A DNA stretch of 64,000 nt from positions 29,996,214 through 30,060,213 of the forward strand of contig NC_080417.1 of the NCBI RefSeq assembly GCF_029873635.1. The letters are read 5' to 3'. The notes under the pieces were generated by a model. The model made no database searches and was not told where the DNA came from. It saw only the letters and a program-made list of their open reading frames with translations. This DNA comes from Malania oleifera. Its lineage: Eukaryota; Streptophyta; Magnoliopsida; Santalales; Ximeniaceae. This document shows positions 33,301 to 44,153 of this stretch, piece by piece (the stretch's first letter is position 1; each line of letters starts with the position of its first letter). Position numbers and translations under genes: made by a program.

Positions 33301-33646
33301 TCACTTCTTTTGTTCACCTTCTACTTATAAGCTTGCAAAGATCCTATGAGCTCTTCTATAGACATGGTCTCTAGATCTTTCATTTCTTTTAGTGTGACGA
33401 CTATGTAGTCAAATTTTGGATCAAAATATTGCAAAATTTTCTCACATATCCTCATGTCTATGAGACTCTCTCCATTTCTCTTCAATTGGTTCGAGGCAAT
33501 CATTACTCGAGTATAGTACTCGATAATGGACTCAGACAACTTCATTTGCAAGGATTTGAATTCACCTCGTAGAATTTGGAGGCAAATCCTCTTCACTTTG
33601 TCGACTCTTTTGTGAAGTAGCTCAAACTCGATAGGGTTCCTATAGC
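30400..33646 (-). mobile_element. Copia-3: Ty1/Copia relic cut at the Gypsy-1 boundary
   Basis: Parts on minus: UBN2-type gag with a CCHC knuckle region, about 32980-33620; pre-integrase, about 32300-32560; integrase, about 31580-32290; reverse transcriptase (WVYKTKKN, RCKARLIAKGY), about 30800-31400. RT runs close to the 3' LTR, so part of RT and the RNase H region are gone. The 3' LTR ends at 30735 (TGTTGAAAA on minus) after a polypurine tract at 30736-30748. Its other limit, near 30400, is a guess. The N-terminal part of gag and a 5' LTR are absent. It has many breaks. Type by gag and integrase: TNT1/Tork-like Copia. It is an old element. Confidence 0.8.
30450..30735 (-). repeat. Copia-3 3' LTR (left limit uncertain)
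   Basis: It is bounded on the right by CAACA followed by the polypurine tract (TCCCCCCTTAAA on plus). A minus-strand TATA-like run (CTATATATATGG) lies near 30580-30593, suitable for an LTR promoter. No second LTR is present to fix its length. Confidence 0.5.
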
Positions 33647-34270
33647 TGTCACGCCCCAAACCCGGAAATTGGACCCGGGGGTGAATTTAAGTAACCTAAC
33701 CTGTCTCTGTATCAATTAAAACATACATGATACAATACAAATAAGAGGGTCTGGCCCCGTAGGGTACACGGTTGCCCTATATACATACTCATACCAATTC
33801 ATACTCACCAGATACGCAGCGGAATACGGTCTTTTATACATAAACAAGATCATACTAGAGTCTATACAAACAAGACATACATTCCCAAAATTACAACACG
33901 TACCCTAGGTGTCTACAAACTATCTTGACAACTTGGATATCAAAACTCGTACCTAAAAGGTACTAGCAGTAGCTACAACACCCCTTTACTTCCGGACGCT
34001 AGGATGCTACTTACCGCTACCTAAAGGCCCTGAAAATATTGTACGTACATTCGGGGTGGGACATCTCTCAGTAAGGAAGAAAATAGTTTATATCAGTGTG
34101 TGGCATACCAGTGTCATTTTACATACTTCATAACACTATACATACTATACAGTTTGAAACAATTCATACAATTTCATACAGTTCCAGTATTTTCACAAAA
34201 ACCATTCCAGTTCATACGATATCCAACATACATACATACATACATACGGTCAGTGTCGTCACACTAGTTC

Positions 34271-34575
34271 GCAACTACACCAGGTCACCCCGTCTCACAG
34301 CGATTACATTGCTACATATGCAACTATGCTGTGACGATCAAGGCCCAATGGTGAATGCATTGCTTCATACGCAACTACACAAGGTCACCTAGTCTTACAA
34401 CGATTACATTACTACATATGCAACTACTAAGATCTACGACTCAAGCCCAATAGTGAATCCATTGCTACATACGCAACTACACAAGGTCACCTAGTCTCAC
34501 CCTGATTACATTGCCACATGCAAAACTACGTTGCGACGACCTAGGCCCACTATGAATCCATTGCTTCATACGATG
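34271..34575. repeat. About 101-bp tandem repeat inside the Gypsy-1 LTR
   Basis: GCAACTACAC(C/A)A(A/G)GGTCACC begins at 34271, 34371 and 34473. Each copy continues through a GATTACATTG(C/A)(T/C)ACAT block and an AATCCATTGCT-type block. The same array is present at about 41656-41955 in the other LTR. It is non-coding. Confidence 0.75.
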
Positions 34576-35471
34576 TAGCATATAGCTCACACCACTTCGG
34601 TGACCAACCGGAATTAGACTGGTGATATTTCACACCCTCGGATATAAAGTCGGACACTCTTGCCTATAGCAATTAACCGTTCCATGGTATAGCGTATGGT
34701 AATTAGCCACCACATAGCTGTTTCGGCGTACGGTAATTAGCCGCCACTAGCCGATTTCACAAAACCTGGAATCATTTTGGAACTCACATCCCTATACATT
34801 TCAGCGTACGGTAATTAGCCGCCACATAGCTGTTTTACAAATACCTTGAACAAATACATACATCCATACATACCACACTTATTTGGTTTACAACAAATCA
34901 TATCATTTACCAATTCAAGTATACAATTTATGCAAATATGGATTACGGTCACCTCAATAATACAGTTTAAACACAACTAATAGTTTTCCAAAAAAAATAG
35001 AGATGATACCCGAAATCCCCAATTTTCCCAAAAAACTGTAACCTGAAAATCCCGTAATTTTACCCAATAGATTTCTCCAAATAAGTAGCCAAAACATATA
35101 TACGATCGTAGCCTATAAGCTTACCGATCCCGATTTCAAAAATAAACTGATATAAACAGAATCCCCTTACCTTAACCCAAATTCCAACTACGAACTCCAC
35201 GGTCTTCAAAACTACGAACCGAGACTCCAAAACCTACAAACCATAGTACAAAACATACTTACAATTTGTACTACTATACATATACTAAATCAAAAACGAA
35301 AACCGAGCCTTACCTCGATTTTGGCCCGAAACCCGAAATCGCTCCAAACGAGATTCCGATCCACTAGAAACGTAGAGAATCATTTACTGATCCTCGCAGT
35401 AACTTTGGATTTACGATTCTAGCGACGATCAGCAACCAAAACTAAAGAGAGAGAGAGTGGAGGGAGAATTT

Positions 35472-35472
<1 letters not shown>

Positions 35473-35516
<44 letters not shown>
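35473..35516 (+). repeat. (AG)22 microsatellite in the Gypsy-1 3' LTR
   Basis: Forty-four bases of perfect AG repeat are present, against 18 bases (42854-42871) at the same place in the 5' LTR. The two copies were the same length when the element inserted, so the difference is later slippage. Confidence 0.9.
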
Positions 35517-35519
<3 letters not shown>

Positions 35520-35579
35520 TTCGGGAAACTTAGCCCCAAAGCAACTGAAAACACCTTTTTATAAGCCTTTGACTCGAGA

Positions 35580-35775
35580 GGATTCGTCGACGAATTGTTG
35601 TCCTCGTCGACGAAGTCTTCAGGGATTTTGTCGACGAGACGACAATTTCGTCGACGAACCCTGATATTTAAATTTTTCCAAACTTCTCGGCTTTTTCTCA
35701 TCGACGAGCCTCTAAATTTCATCAACGAGTTCTTCACTAATTTTCGTCGACAAATTATAGCTTCGTCGACAAAGT
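35580..35775. repeat. Foldback array of TCGTCGACGA palindromes in the Gypsy-1 LTR
   Basis: Eight copies of a CGTCGACGA-type palindrome occur in about 190 bases, near 35583, 35603, 35628, 35648, 35697, 35718, 35743 and 35762. The first four form a larger inverted repeat, because the spacer after copy 1 (ATTGTTGTCC) is nearly the reverse complement of the spacer before copy 4 (GACGACAATT). The last four form a second, weaker inverted repeat. The counterpart in the other LTR is at about 42935-43130. On the element's own strand this lies at the start of U3. Confidence 0.8.
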
Positions 35776-35935
35776 CTGTACAACTTTCACTTTTACCCCT
35801 CTTTACAAAATAAACCTATATATCACGGTTTGGGTTCTTACAATCTCCCCTTCTTACAAAAATTTTGTCCTCGAAATTTGCAATCTCTCTTTACAAACAC
35901 ATTTATACTAATACATACATACTCACTCTGAACCA

Positions 35936-36070
35936 AGCTGTCACGATACATACATACATACTCTAGAGAATACGGCGGCCATTTATACACAGCCCCGTTA
36001 CGATACCTACATACATCCTCTAGAGAGTATGGCGGCCATTTATACGCAGCCCCGTTACGATACATATATA
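35936..36070. repeat. 57-bp tandem repeat in the Gypsy-1 3' untranslated region
   Basis: GGCGGCCATTTATAC begins at 35974 and 36031, 57 bases apart. Each copy is preceded by a CTCTAGAGA(A/G)TA word and followed by GCCCCGTTACGATAC. A partial third copy is present. It lies between the chromodomain region and the 3' LTR, where plant Gypsy elements often carry variable arrays. Confidence 0.75.
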
Positions 36071-39000
36071 CATTCCTTCACTTATGGCGGAGGAATACCG
36101 TGGTCATACACATACACGATCTCGGGAGCTTACAATACCACAAGACCCTCCCAGAGACTAACCACTAACTACAATATGATAACAGGGGTTTACATACATA
36201 CATACATACTCATATCACCCCGCTATCCAAGTACTATTCAAACAACTGCGGATACTTTCGGCGTATTTCCGTTTCCAGTTCCCAAGAAACTTCTTCAACC
36301 TCGTGGTTTCGCCCCAATACCTTTACTATCGGTATCTCTTTGGTACGAAGCTTCTGAACTTTATGGTCCAGAACCTGAACAAGTATCTCCTCATACGCTA
36401 AAGTATCCTCGAGTCCTAAAGACTCGTAACTGATAACATGAGATGGATCCAACACGCACCTTCTCAGCATGGATACGTTAAATACATCGTGGACTCTCGA
36501 GAGTGTCGGGGGTAGTGCAACTCTATAGGCTACCAGACCCACTTTTTCAATGACCTCGAATGGTCCAATATACCTTGGGCTTAACTTGCCCTTCCTTCCG
36601 AATCTCATCACTCCCTTCATCGGAGCGATTCTAAGGAATACTTTACCCCCTACCTTGAACTCCAACTCACAGCGGCGAACATCCGCGTAACTCTTCTGCC
36701 GACTCTGAGCCGATCTAATCCTCTCCTGGATCAAGCTATCTTCTCATATGCCTGCTGAACGAGTTTGGGTCCTAAAACCTGACGTTCACTAACTTCGTCC
36801 CAATACAAAGGAGATCGACACCTCTGACCATACAAAGCCTCGAACGGTGTCATCCCTATACTAGCCTAGAAGCTATTGTTATAAGAAAACTCCACTAGTT
36901 GCAGAAACTGAATCCAACTACCACCGAAGTCCAATACACAAGCTCGTAACATATCTTCCAAGATCTGTATTGTCCGCTTCGACTGTCCATCAGTTTAGGG
37001 GTGGAACGCTGTACTGAAAGTAAGCTTCGTCTCCAATGCTTCCTGCAAACTTTTCCAAAATCGAGAGGCAAATCTTGGATCTCGATCTCAAACGATGGAC
37101 ACCGGCACTCCGTGCAGTCCAACTATCTCCTACACGTAAAGGTTCGCTAGTTTAGTCAAAGGGTAGCTGACCGTCATAGGTACAAAGTGAGCAGATTTCG
37201 TCAACCTGTCCATGATCACCCAAATAGTATTTTGCCTGTGAAGCGCTGTCGGTAATCCGGTAACAAAGTACATGGAAATGTGTTCCCACTTCCACACCGG
37301 AATAGGCAAAGGCTGCAATGGCCCTGCCGGCCTCTGATGTTCAGCTTTCACATGCTGACACGTCAAACACTGCTCCACAAACCGAGCAATATCCTTCTTC
37401 ATACCACTCCACCAGAAAGAATCGCACAAATCCCGATACATCTTCATACTACCCGGATGTACCATATACATAGAACGATGCGCTTCCTCCATAATCGTCT
37501 TTCTGATCTCATCGTCATTTGGAACACACAGTCTGGTCCCAAATCTCAACACACCTCTGTCAGAGATGTTAAAATTTACAGGCAAACCCTACTGTACTTT
37601 CTCCACAATCTCAACTAATTCCGCATCATTAGCCTGCGCGACTTTAATACGCTCAAACAAAGTCGGCTGAATCACCAAGTTAGCAATGAAAGCCTGATGA
37701 TCACCAAACACCATTTCCACGCCAAGACTTTCCAGATCTTGTCTGATATGATGCTAAACTACAACTGCAGATACTGCTGCATGTTATGACTTCAAACTCA
37801 ATGCATCTGCTACCACATTAGCCTTTCCTGGGTAATAACTGATCGTGCAATCATAGTCCTTGATCAACTCCAGCTACCGCCTCTGCCTCATATTCAGCTC
37901 CTTCTACGTGAAAGAGTACTTAAGGCTTTTGTGGTTAGTGAAAATCTCATATTGAACACCATACAGGTAGTGTCGCTAAATCTTTAAGGCATAAACTACA
38001 GCAGCCAACTCTAAATCATGAGTAGGGTAATTCTTCTTATACTCCTTAAGTTGCTGAGAAGCATAAGCTACCACCTTACCCTGTTGCATAAGCACACATC
38101 CCAAACCCTTCAGGGACGCGTCGCTATAAATCACAAAACTCTCATTCCTTGAAGGAATGGTTAAAACTAGAGCAGTAACCATCCGGTGCTTCAACTCGAG
38201 AAAACACTGCTCGCAATCACTAGTCCAATCAAACTTCACTCCCTTCTTAGTCAATCGTGTTAGAGGTCCAGACAATTTAGAGAAACTCTCTACGAATCGA
38301 CGATAGTAACCTGCTAACCCTAGAAAACTCCGAACCTCCTACACACTCTTCGGTTTAGCCCAGTAGACCACAACTTCAATCTTACTGGGATCAATGGAGA
38401 TATCGCCCTCAGACACTACATGGCCTAAGAACGCGACCTGATTCAACCAAAACTCACACTTCTTCAGCTTAGCATACAACTTCTTCTCCCGCAGAATCTG
38501 TAACACTAACCTCAAATGTTCCACATGTTCTTCCGTACTCCTCGAGTATACCAGAATGTCATCAATAAATACCACTACGAATCGATCTATGTACTCATGG
38601 AAAACCCTGTTCATCAGATCCATGAACACTGCCGGCGCATTGGTCAACCCAAATGGCATAACCAAGAATTCATAGTGGCCATATCTAGTTCGAAAAGCAG
38701 TCTTTGCTACATCCTCAGACCTAACCCTCACCTGATGATACCCTGATCGTAGGTCGATCTTTGAAAAGACCTGTGTTCCCTACAGCTGATAAAAAACATC
38801 ATCTATACAAGGCAAAGGGTATCGGTTCTTCACCGTCACTTTGTTGATCTCACAGTAGTCAATACACATACGCATCGATCTGTCCTTCTTCTTCACAAAT
38901 AATACTGGAGCCCCCCAAGGCAAAACACTAGGTTGAATGAATCCCCTGTCTAGTAATTCTTGCAACTGCTCCTTCAATTCCCGAAGTTCTGCTAGAGCCA

Positions 39001-41017
39001 TCCAGTATGGAGCTTTAGAGATCGGTGTCTGACCAGGCAGCAACTCTATTGCAAACTCCACCTCACGATCCAGAGGTAAACTGGGTAAATCTTCTGGGAA
39101 CACATCCGAAAACTCATTGACCACCCGAATATCCTCAAGTCTTAACTCATCCCGTGGCAGTTCCTTCACGCAAGCTAGGTACCCCTAACATCCGTCTAAG
39201 AGTAGCCTCCTCGCCTGTAGTGCCGATAGAATCTGTGGCGCTGGATGCACACACGATCCTACAAACTCATACTCCTGCTTCCTAGGAGGTCTGAACACTA
39301 CTACCTTCCTACGACAATCAATTACCGCATAACTGGAGAACAACCAATCCATGCCCAGTATGATGTCAAAACCCGACATGTCTTATACTACTAGATTTTT
39401 CGGTCGCGGTCTCTCTTGAATCACCACTGGGCAGTTTCCTAAAACCTTACTATAAACCGTTATACTTCCAGTCGGCGTAGCCACAGCCAAACATTCATCC
39501 AAAAGTTGGGTTTCAACCCCACACAATTTCACAAATCTAGCAGATATGAACGAATGGGTTGCCCCCGAATTAAATAAAAAAATAGCTCTATTTGAAAGCA
39601 ATAACATGTACCTGTCACCACATTACCAGCGTGTTCCGCATCTGCTAGAGTAAATGAATATACTCTCGCTGGAGCCGTGGTCGCTTGGTAATTTACCCGA
39701 GGCATCTGATTACTCCCACGGTTTTGGCTCTGTGCAGGCATAATCCTTCCCTGTTCCTAACAGTTCTTTGCTATGTGGCCTGACTTGCCACAGTTGTAGC
39801 ATACACCCCAAAATGGTCGACACTCACCATCGTGCCATTTATGGCACTTAGCGCATGGTGCGGAGGATGGATCCCCCTAAGCATTCAGCCGCTCGGTGTT
39901 CTGTCGATAACCAGAGCTGTAGTTCTTCTTCTTCTTCTTCCACTGACCCTATCAAGGACCACTCTGAGGACCAGAAGACACTGGCCTCTTTCCCTGAACC
40001 TGCATTACCTCATCTCCCCGAAGGTCGGTCTCAACTATGGTGGCTTTATCCACCAGAACAGAGAACTCACAGATCTGCAGCATCCCCACAAGATAGATGA
40101 TGTCTTTCCTTAGACCCTTCTCGAACCTCCGAGCCTTCTCGTGCTCATTCAGAACCAAGTATGATGCAAATCGAGATAACACGATATATCTAGAAGCATA
40201 CCTCTGCTCCATCAAAGTTCCCTGCGTCAGGCCCGAAAACTCATCGGCCTTAGCATCCCGTGTGGAGACCAGAAAGTATCTTTCGAAAAATACCTCCTTG
40301 AAGCGGCCCCACGTCATACTAGATGGACCAGCCCTCTGCCTCTCCAGCAGGCTCACTGTTGTCAACCATCGCCCTGCCTCCCCAGTCAACTGGAAGGTGG
40401 CATACAAAACCTTCTGCTTCTTAGTGTAGTGGAGAACTTCTAAAATCCTTTTGTTCTTCTCGACCCAGTCTCCCGCCATAATCGGATTCGGTCCTCCCAT
40501 AAATGTCGAAGGGTGCATGCATGTGAACCTCTCGAAGGTACACCCCACATTAGTAGGAGAGCTCTCACGTCTCCTAACACTCCGCCCAATCTCTCGGATC
40601 ACCTGTCTCGCTAAGCCATGAGACATAGAGGGAGAATCGTCGCTCGTCGTCTCCTCAGAGCCACTCTCCAAGTTATTATCCTTGGGCTCCATACTGAAAA
40701 CAAAATAGGAATCTGTTAGAATTCCTATATCGTACATAGTTAACACAATCATAGGCCTAATCATGTCAACTATTACTCTCACAGGTCTAAGCCTGCCCCG
40801 TCACACCAACACAAATCCATCAATGGTCTGCCCTGCCTTTACTGGAATCATTATCCTAGGTAAAACACGAAATACCGCCGACAAATCCCAATCTAGCAAC
40901 AAAACAACCCTCGACCAACACTACCCATTTCCTACATCCTATACTCTGGTAGGTACATATCAATACTCCTAACCAAGTCTACAAGACCAAACAACCTGGT
41001 TAGCTCTGATACCAAGT

Positions 41018-43196
41018 TGTCGCGCCCCAAACCCGAAAATGGGACCCGAGGGTGAATTTAAGTAACCTAACCTATCTCTGTATCAATTAAAACATACATG
41101 ATACAATACAAATAAGAGGGTCCGGCCCTGTGGGGTACACGCTTGCCCTATATACATACTCATACCAATCCATACTCACCAGATATGCAGCGAAATACGG
41201 TCTTTTATGCATAAACAAGATCATACCAAAGTCTATACAAACTAAGACACACATTCCCAAAATTACAACACGTACCCCAGGTGTCTACAAACTATCCTGA
41301 CAACTTGGGTATCAAAACTCGTACCTAAAAGGTACTAGCAGTAGCTACAACACCCCTTTGCTTCCGGACGCTAGGATGCTACTTACCGCTACCTGAAGGC
41401 CCTAAAAATATTGTACGTACATTCGGGGTGAGACACCTCTCAGTAAGGAAGAAAACAGTTTATATCAGTGTGTGGCATACCAATGTTATTTTACATACTT
41501 CATAACACTATACATACGATACAGTTTGAAACAATTCGTATAGTTTCATACAGTTCCATTATTTTCACAAAAACCATTCCAGTTCATACGATATCCAACA
41601 TACATACATATGTACACACATACATACATACGGTCAGTGTCGTCACACTAGTTCGCAACTACACCAGGTCACCTCGTCTCACAGCAATTACATTGCTACA
41701 TACGCAACTACGCTGCGACAATCAAGGCCTAATGGTGAATCCATTGCTTCATACGCAACTACACAAGGTCACCTAGTCTCACAACGATTACATTACTACA
41801 TATGCAACTACGAAGATCTACGACTCAGGCCCAATAGTGAATCCATTGCTACATACACAACTACACAAGGTTACCTAGTCTCACCCCGATTACATTACCA
41901 CATGCAAAATTACGCTGCAACGACCTAGGCCCACTATGAATCCATTGCTTCAAACGATGTAGCATATAGCTCACACCACTTCGGTGACCAACCAAAATTA
42001 GTCTAGTGATATTTCACACCCTCAGATATAGAGCCGAACACTCTGCCTACAGTAGTTAACCGTTCCATGGCACAGCGTACGGTAATTAGCCGTCATATAA
42101 CTGTTTCGACGTACGGTAATTAGCCGCCACTAGCCGATTTCACAAAACTTGGAATTATTTTGGAACTCACATCCCTATACATTTCAGCATATGGTAATTA
42201 GCCGCCACATAGCTGTTTTACAAATACTTTGAAGAAATACATACATCCATACATACCACACTTATTTGGTTTATGGCAAATCATATCATTTACCAATTCA
42301 AGTATACAGTTTATGCAAATATGGATTACGATCATCTCAATAATACAGTTTAAACACAACCAATAGTTTTCCAAACAAAATAGAGATGATACCCGAAATC
42401 CCCAATTTTCTCGAAAAATTATAACCCAAAAATCCCGTAGTTTTACCCGATAGATTTCCCCAAATAAATAGCCAAAACATACATACAATCATAGCCTACA
42501 AGCTTACCGATCCCGATTTCAAAAATAAACTGATATAAACAGAATCCCCTTACCTTAACCCAAATTCCAACTACGAACTCCACGGTCCTCAAAACTACGA
42601 ACCGAGACTCCAAAACTTACAAACCATAGTACAAAACATACTTACAATTCGTACTACTATACATATACTAAATCAGAAACAAAAATCGAGCCTTACCTTG
42701 ATTTTGGCGCAAAACCCAAAATTGCTCCAAACGAGATTCCGATCCACTAGAAACATAGAGAATCCTTCACTGATCCTCGCAGTAACTTTGGATTTACGAT
42801 TCCGGCGATGATCGGCAACCAAAACTAAAGAGAGAGAGTGGAGGGAGAATTTTAGAGAGAGAGAGAGAGAGCTTTACGGGAAACTTAGCCCCAAAGCAAC
42901 CCAAAACACCTTTTTATAAGCCTTTGACCCGAGAGGCTTCATCAACGAATTGTTGTCCTCATCGACGAAGTCTTCAAGGATTTCATTGACGAGTCGGCAA
43001 TTTTGTCAACGAACCCTGATATTTAAATTTTTCCAAACCTCTAGGCTTTTTCTCGTCGACGAGCCTCTGAATTTCGTCGATGAGTTCTTCACTAGCTTCA
43101 TCGACGAATTATAGCTTTGTCGACTAAGTCTGTACAACTTCCACTTTTACCCCTCTTTACAAAATAAACCCATATATCACGGTTTGGGTTCTTACA
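41018..43196 (-). repeat. Gypsy-1 5' LTR
   Basis: It starts TGTCGCGCCCC and ends GGTTCTTACA on plus, directly followed by the target duplication ATAGC. On minus it is followed, after two bases of spacing, by the primer binding site TGGTATCAGAGC at 41003-41014. It has the same internal arrays as the 3' LTR but a shorter (AG)9 tract. Confidence 0.92.
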
Positions 43197-43294
43197 ATAG
43201 CTCTAATATCAACTGTAGTGACCCAAAATTTTATGCTCTGATACCAACCGAAGTAGCCCAAACACGATAGGGTTCCTATAGCTCTGATACCAAC
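43197..43294 (-). repeat. Cluster of three primer-binding-site-like motifs
   Basis: On plus, GCTCTAATATCA (43200-43211), GCTCTGATACCA (43235-43246) and GCTCTGATACCA (43281-43292) are complements of the tRNA-Met primer binding site TGGTATCAGAGC. The word GATAGGGTTCCTATAGCTCT precedes the third. It also precedes the first if the Gypsy-1 insertion is subtracted (33630-33646). The stretch is therefore a small duplication of an LTR/internal junction. Confidence 0.6.
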
Positions 43295-43699
43295 TGTAGA
43301 GACCAGAACCTACAAATAATTTTACATAGCGGAAGACCTCAAATATATTTATACCAGAGTACTAATTACCTCATTATAACAACAATATCTCCAATATCAA
43401 ATTTAATGCATCCTTAGGAATTATAAAACACACAAAAATAACAAGTTTAATATTTAAACTCAATTTCTCTTTCTAATCCCGCCCACACTTCCGCTATGCT
43501 AATCTGATTTTGGTTAGGCTCCTCAGGTTATCTGAAATGTTTGATAAAAATTAGGGTGAGAAACCTTTCAGTAACAAAGGACTAGATTATTATCAATGTG
43601 TGGCTCAAATGAGGTTTAGTGTAAAAATAACTCAATTAATAATTTAACAATTAAAACTGCCTTTAAATAATTGTAAATCATTTTTATCCAAAAGACGTA

Positions 43700-43745
<46 letters not shown>

Positions 43746-44013
43746 CACCCTTTTATACCTCTCTTCACATCACATTTTAGCCTTACTACCCAGGCTCTAT
43801 TCACATATACTCGTATACTTTTTCTTACTGAAAATCACATGTTAAGCCCTTCCAATATGACCATTTATAAATATATAAATATATGCATATTTCTTTCCTG
43901 AAACAACATTCAAGCCTACCACATAATCCGAACCACATAAATATACAAATATGTATAATCGAACTCCTTTTGGCCTATGCATGTCATGTTTAACCCTCAT
44001 GATCGGGTTATGC
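43295..44013 (-). mobile_element. Truncated Gypsy-type LTR (minus), cut by Gypsy-2
   Basis: It begins TGTAGAGACC directly after a primer-binding-site complement and AC spacer, as a minus-strand 5' LTR would. Inside, GGTGAGAAACCTTTCAGTAA and TATCAATGTGTGGCT match the conserved block of the Gypsy-1 LTR (GTGGGACATCTCTCAGTAA, TATCAGTGTGTGGC), so it is a related chromoviral family. A long (AT)n tract lies at about 43701-43742. It is interrupted at 44013 by the start of the Gypsy-2 LTR. No coding part is preserved. Confidence 0.6.
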
Positions 44014-44106
44014 TGTAGTGATCCTAAAAATAATAATTATTATTCTTAAAAAAATTTAAATTTAATTAATTAATTATTATTAATTAAATAATATAATATT
44101 ATAGTG

Positions 44107-44153
<47 letters not shown>

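Larger units (their letters stand above)
33647..35842 (-). repeat. Gypsy-1 3' LTR
   Basis: It starts TGTCACGCCCC and ends GGTTCTTACA on plus, and is followed by the polypurine tract (TCTCCCCTTCTT on plus). It contains a 101-bp tandem repeat, three copies of an ACGGTAATTAGCCGCC motif, an (AG)22 tract and the palindromic foldback array near its right end. Confidence 0.92.
33647..43196 (-). mobile_element. Gypsy-1: full-length chromoviral Ty3/Gypsy element (9.55 kb)
   Basis: The element is bounded by TG...CA LTRs of 2196 and 2179 bp and flanked by an exact 5-bp target duplication ATAGC (33642-33646 and 43197-43201). It has an initiator-Met primer binding site at 41003-41014 and a polypurine tract at 35843-35856. 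Parts on minus: gag, about 39950-40690, with a zinc-knuckle region near 39760-39860; protease, about 39190-39610; reverse transcriptase, about 38340-39170; RNase H, about 37900-38280; integrase, about 36740-37590; C-terminal chromodomain-like segment, about 36234-36560. Pol order, chromodomain and long LTRs fit the Tekay/Del chromovirus lineage. Its structure is whole but the coding region has many breaks, of the order of a dozen. The LTRs differ by roughly 7 percent by eye, so it is a few million years old. Confidence 0.93.
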
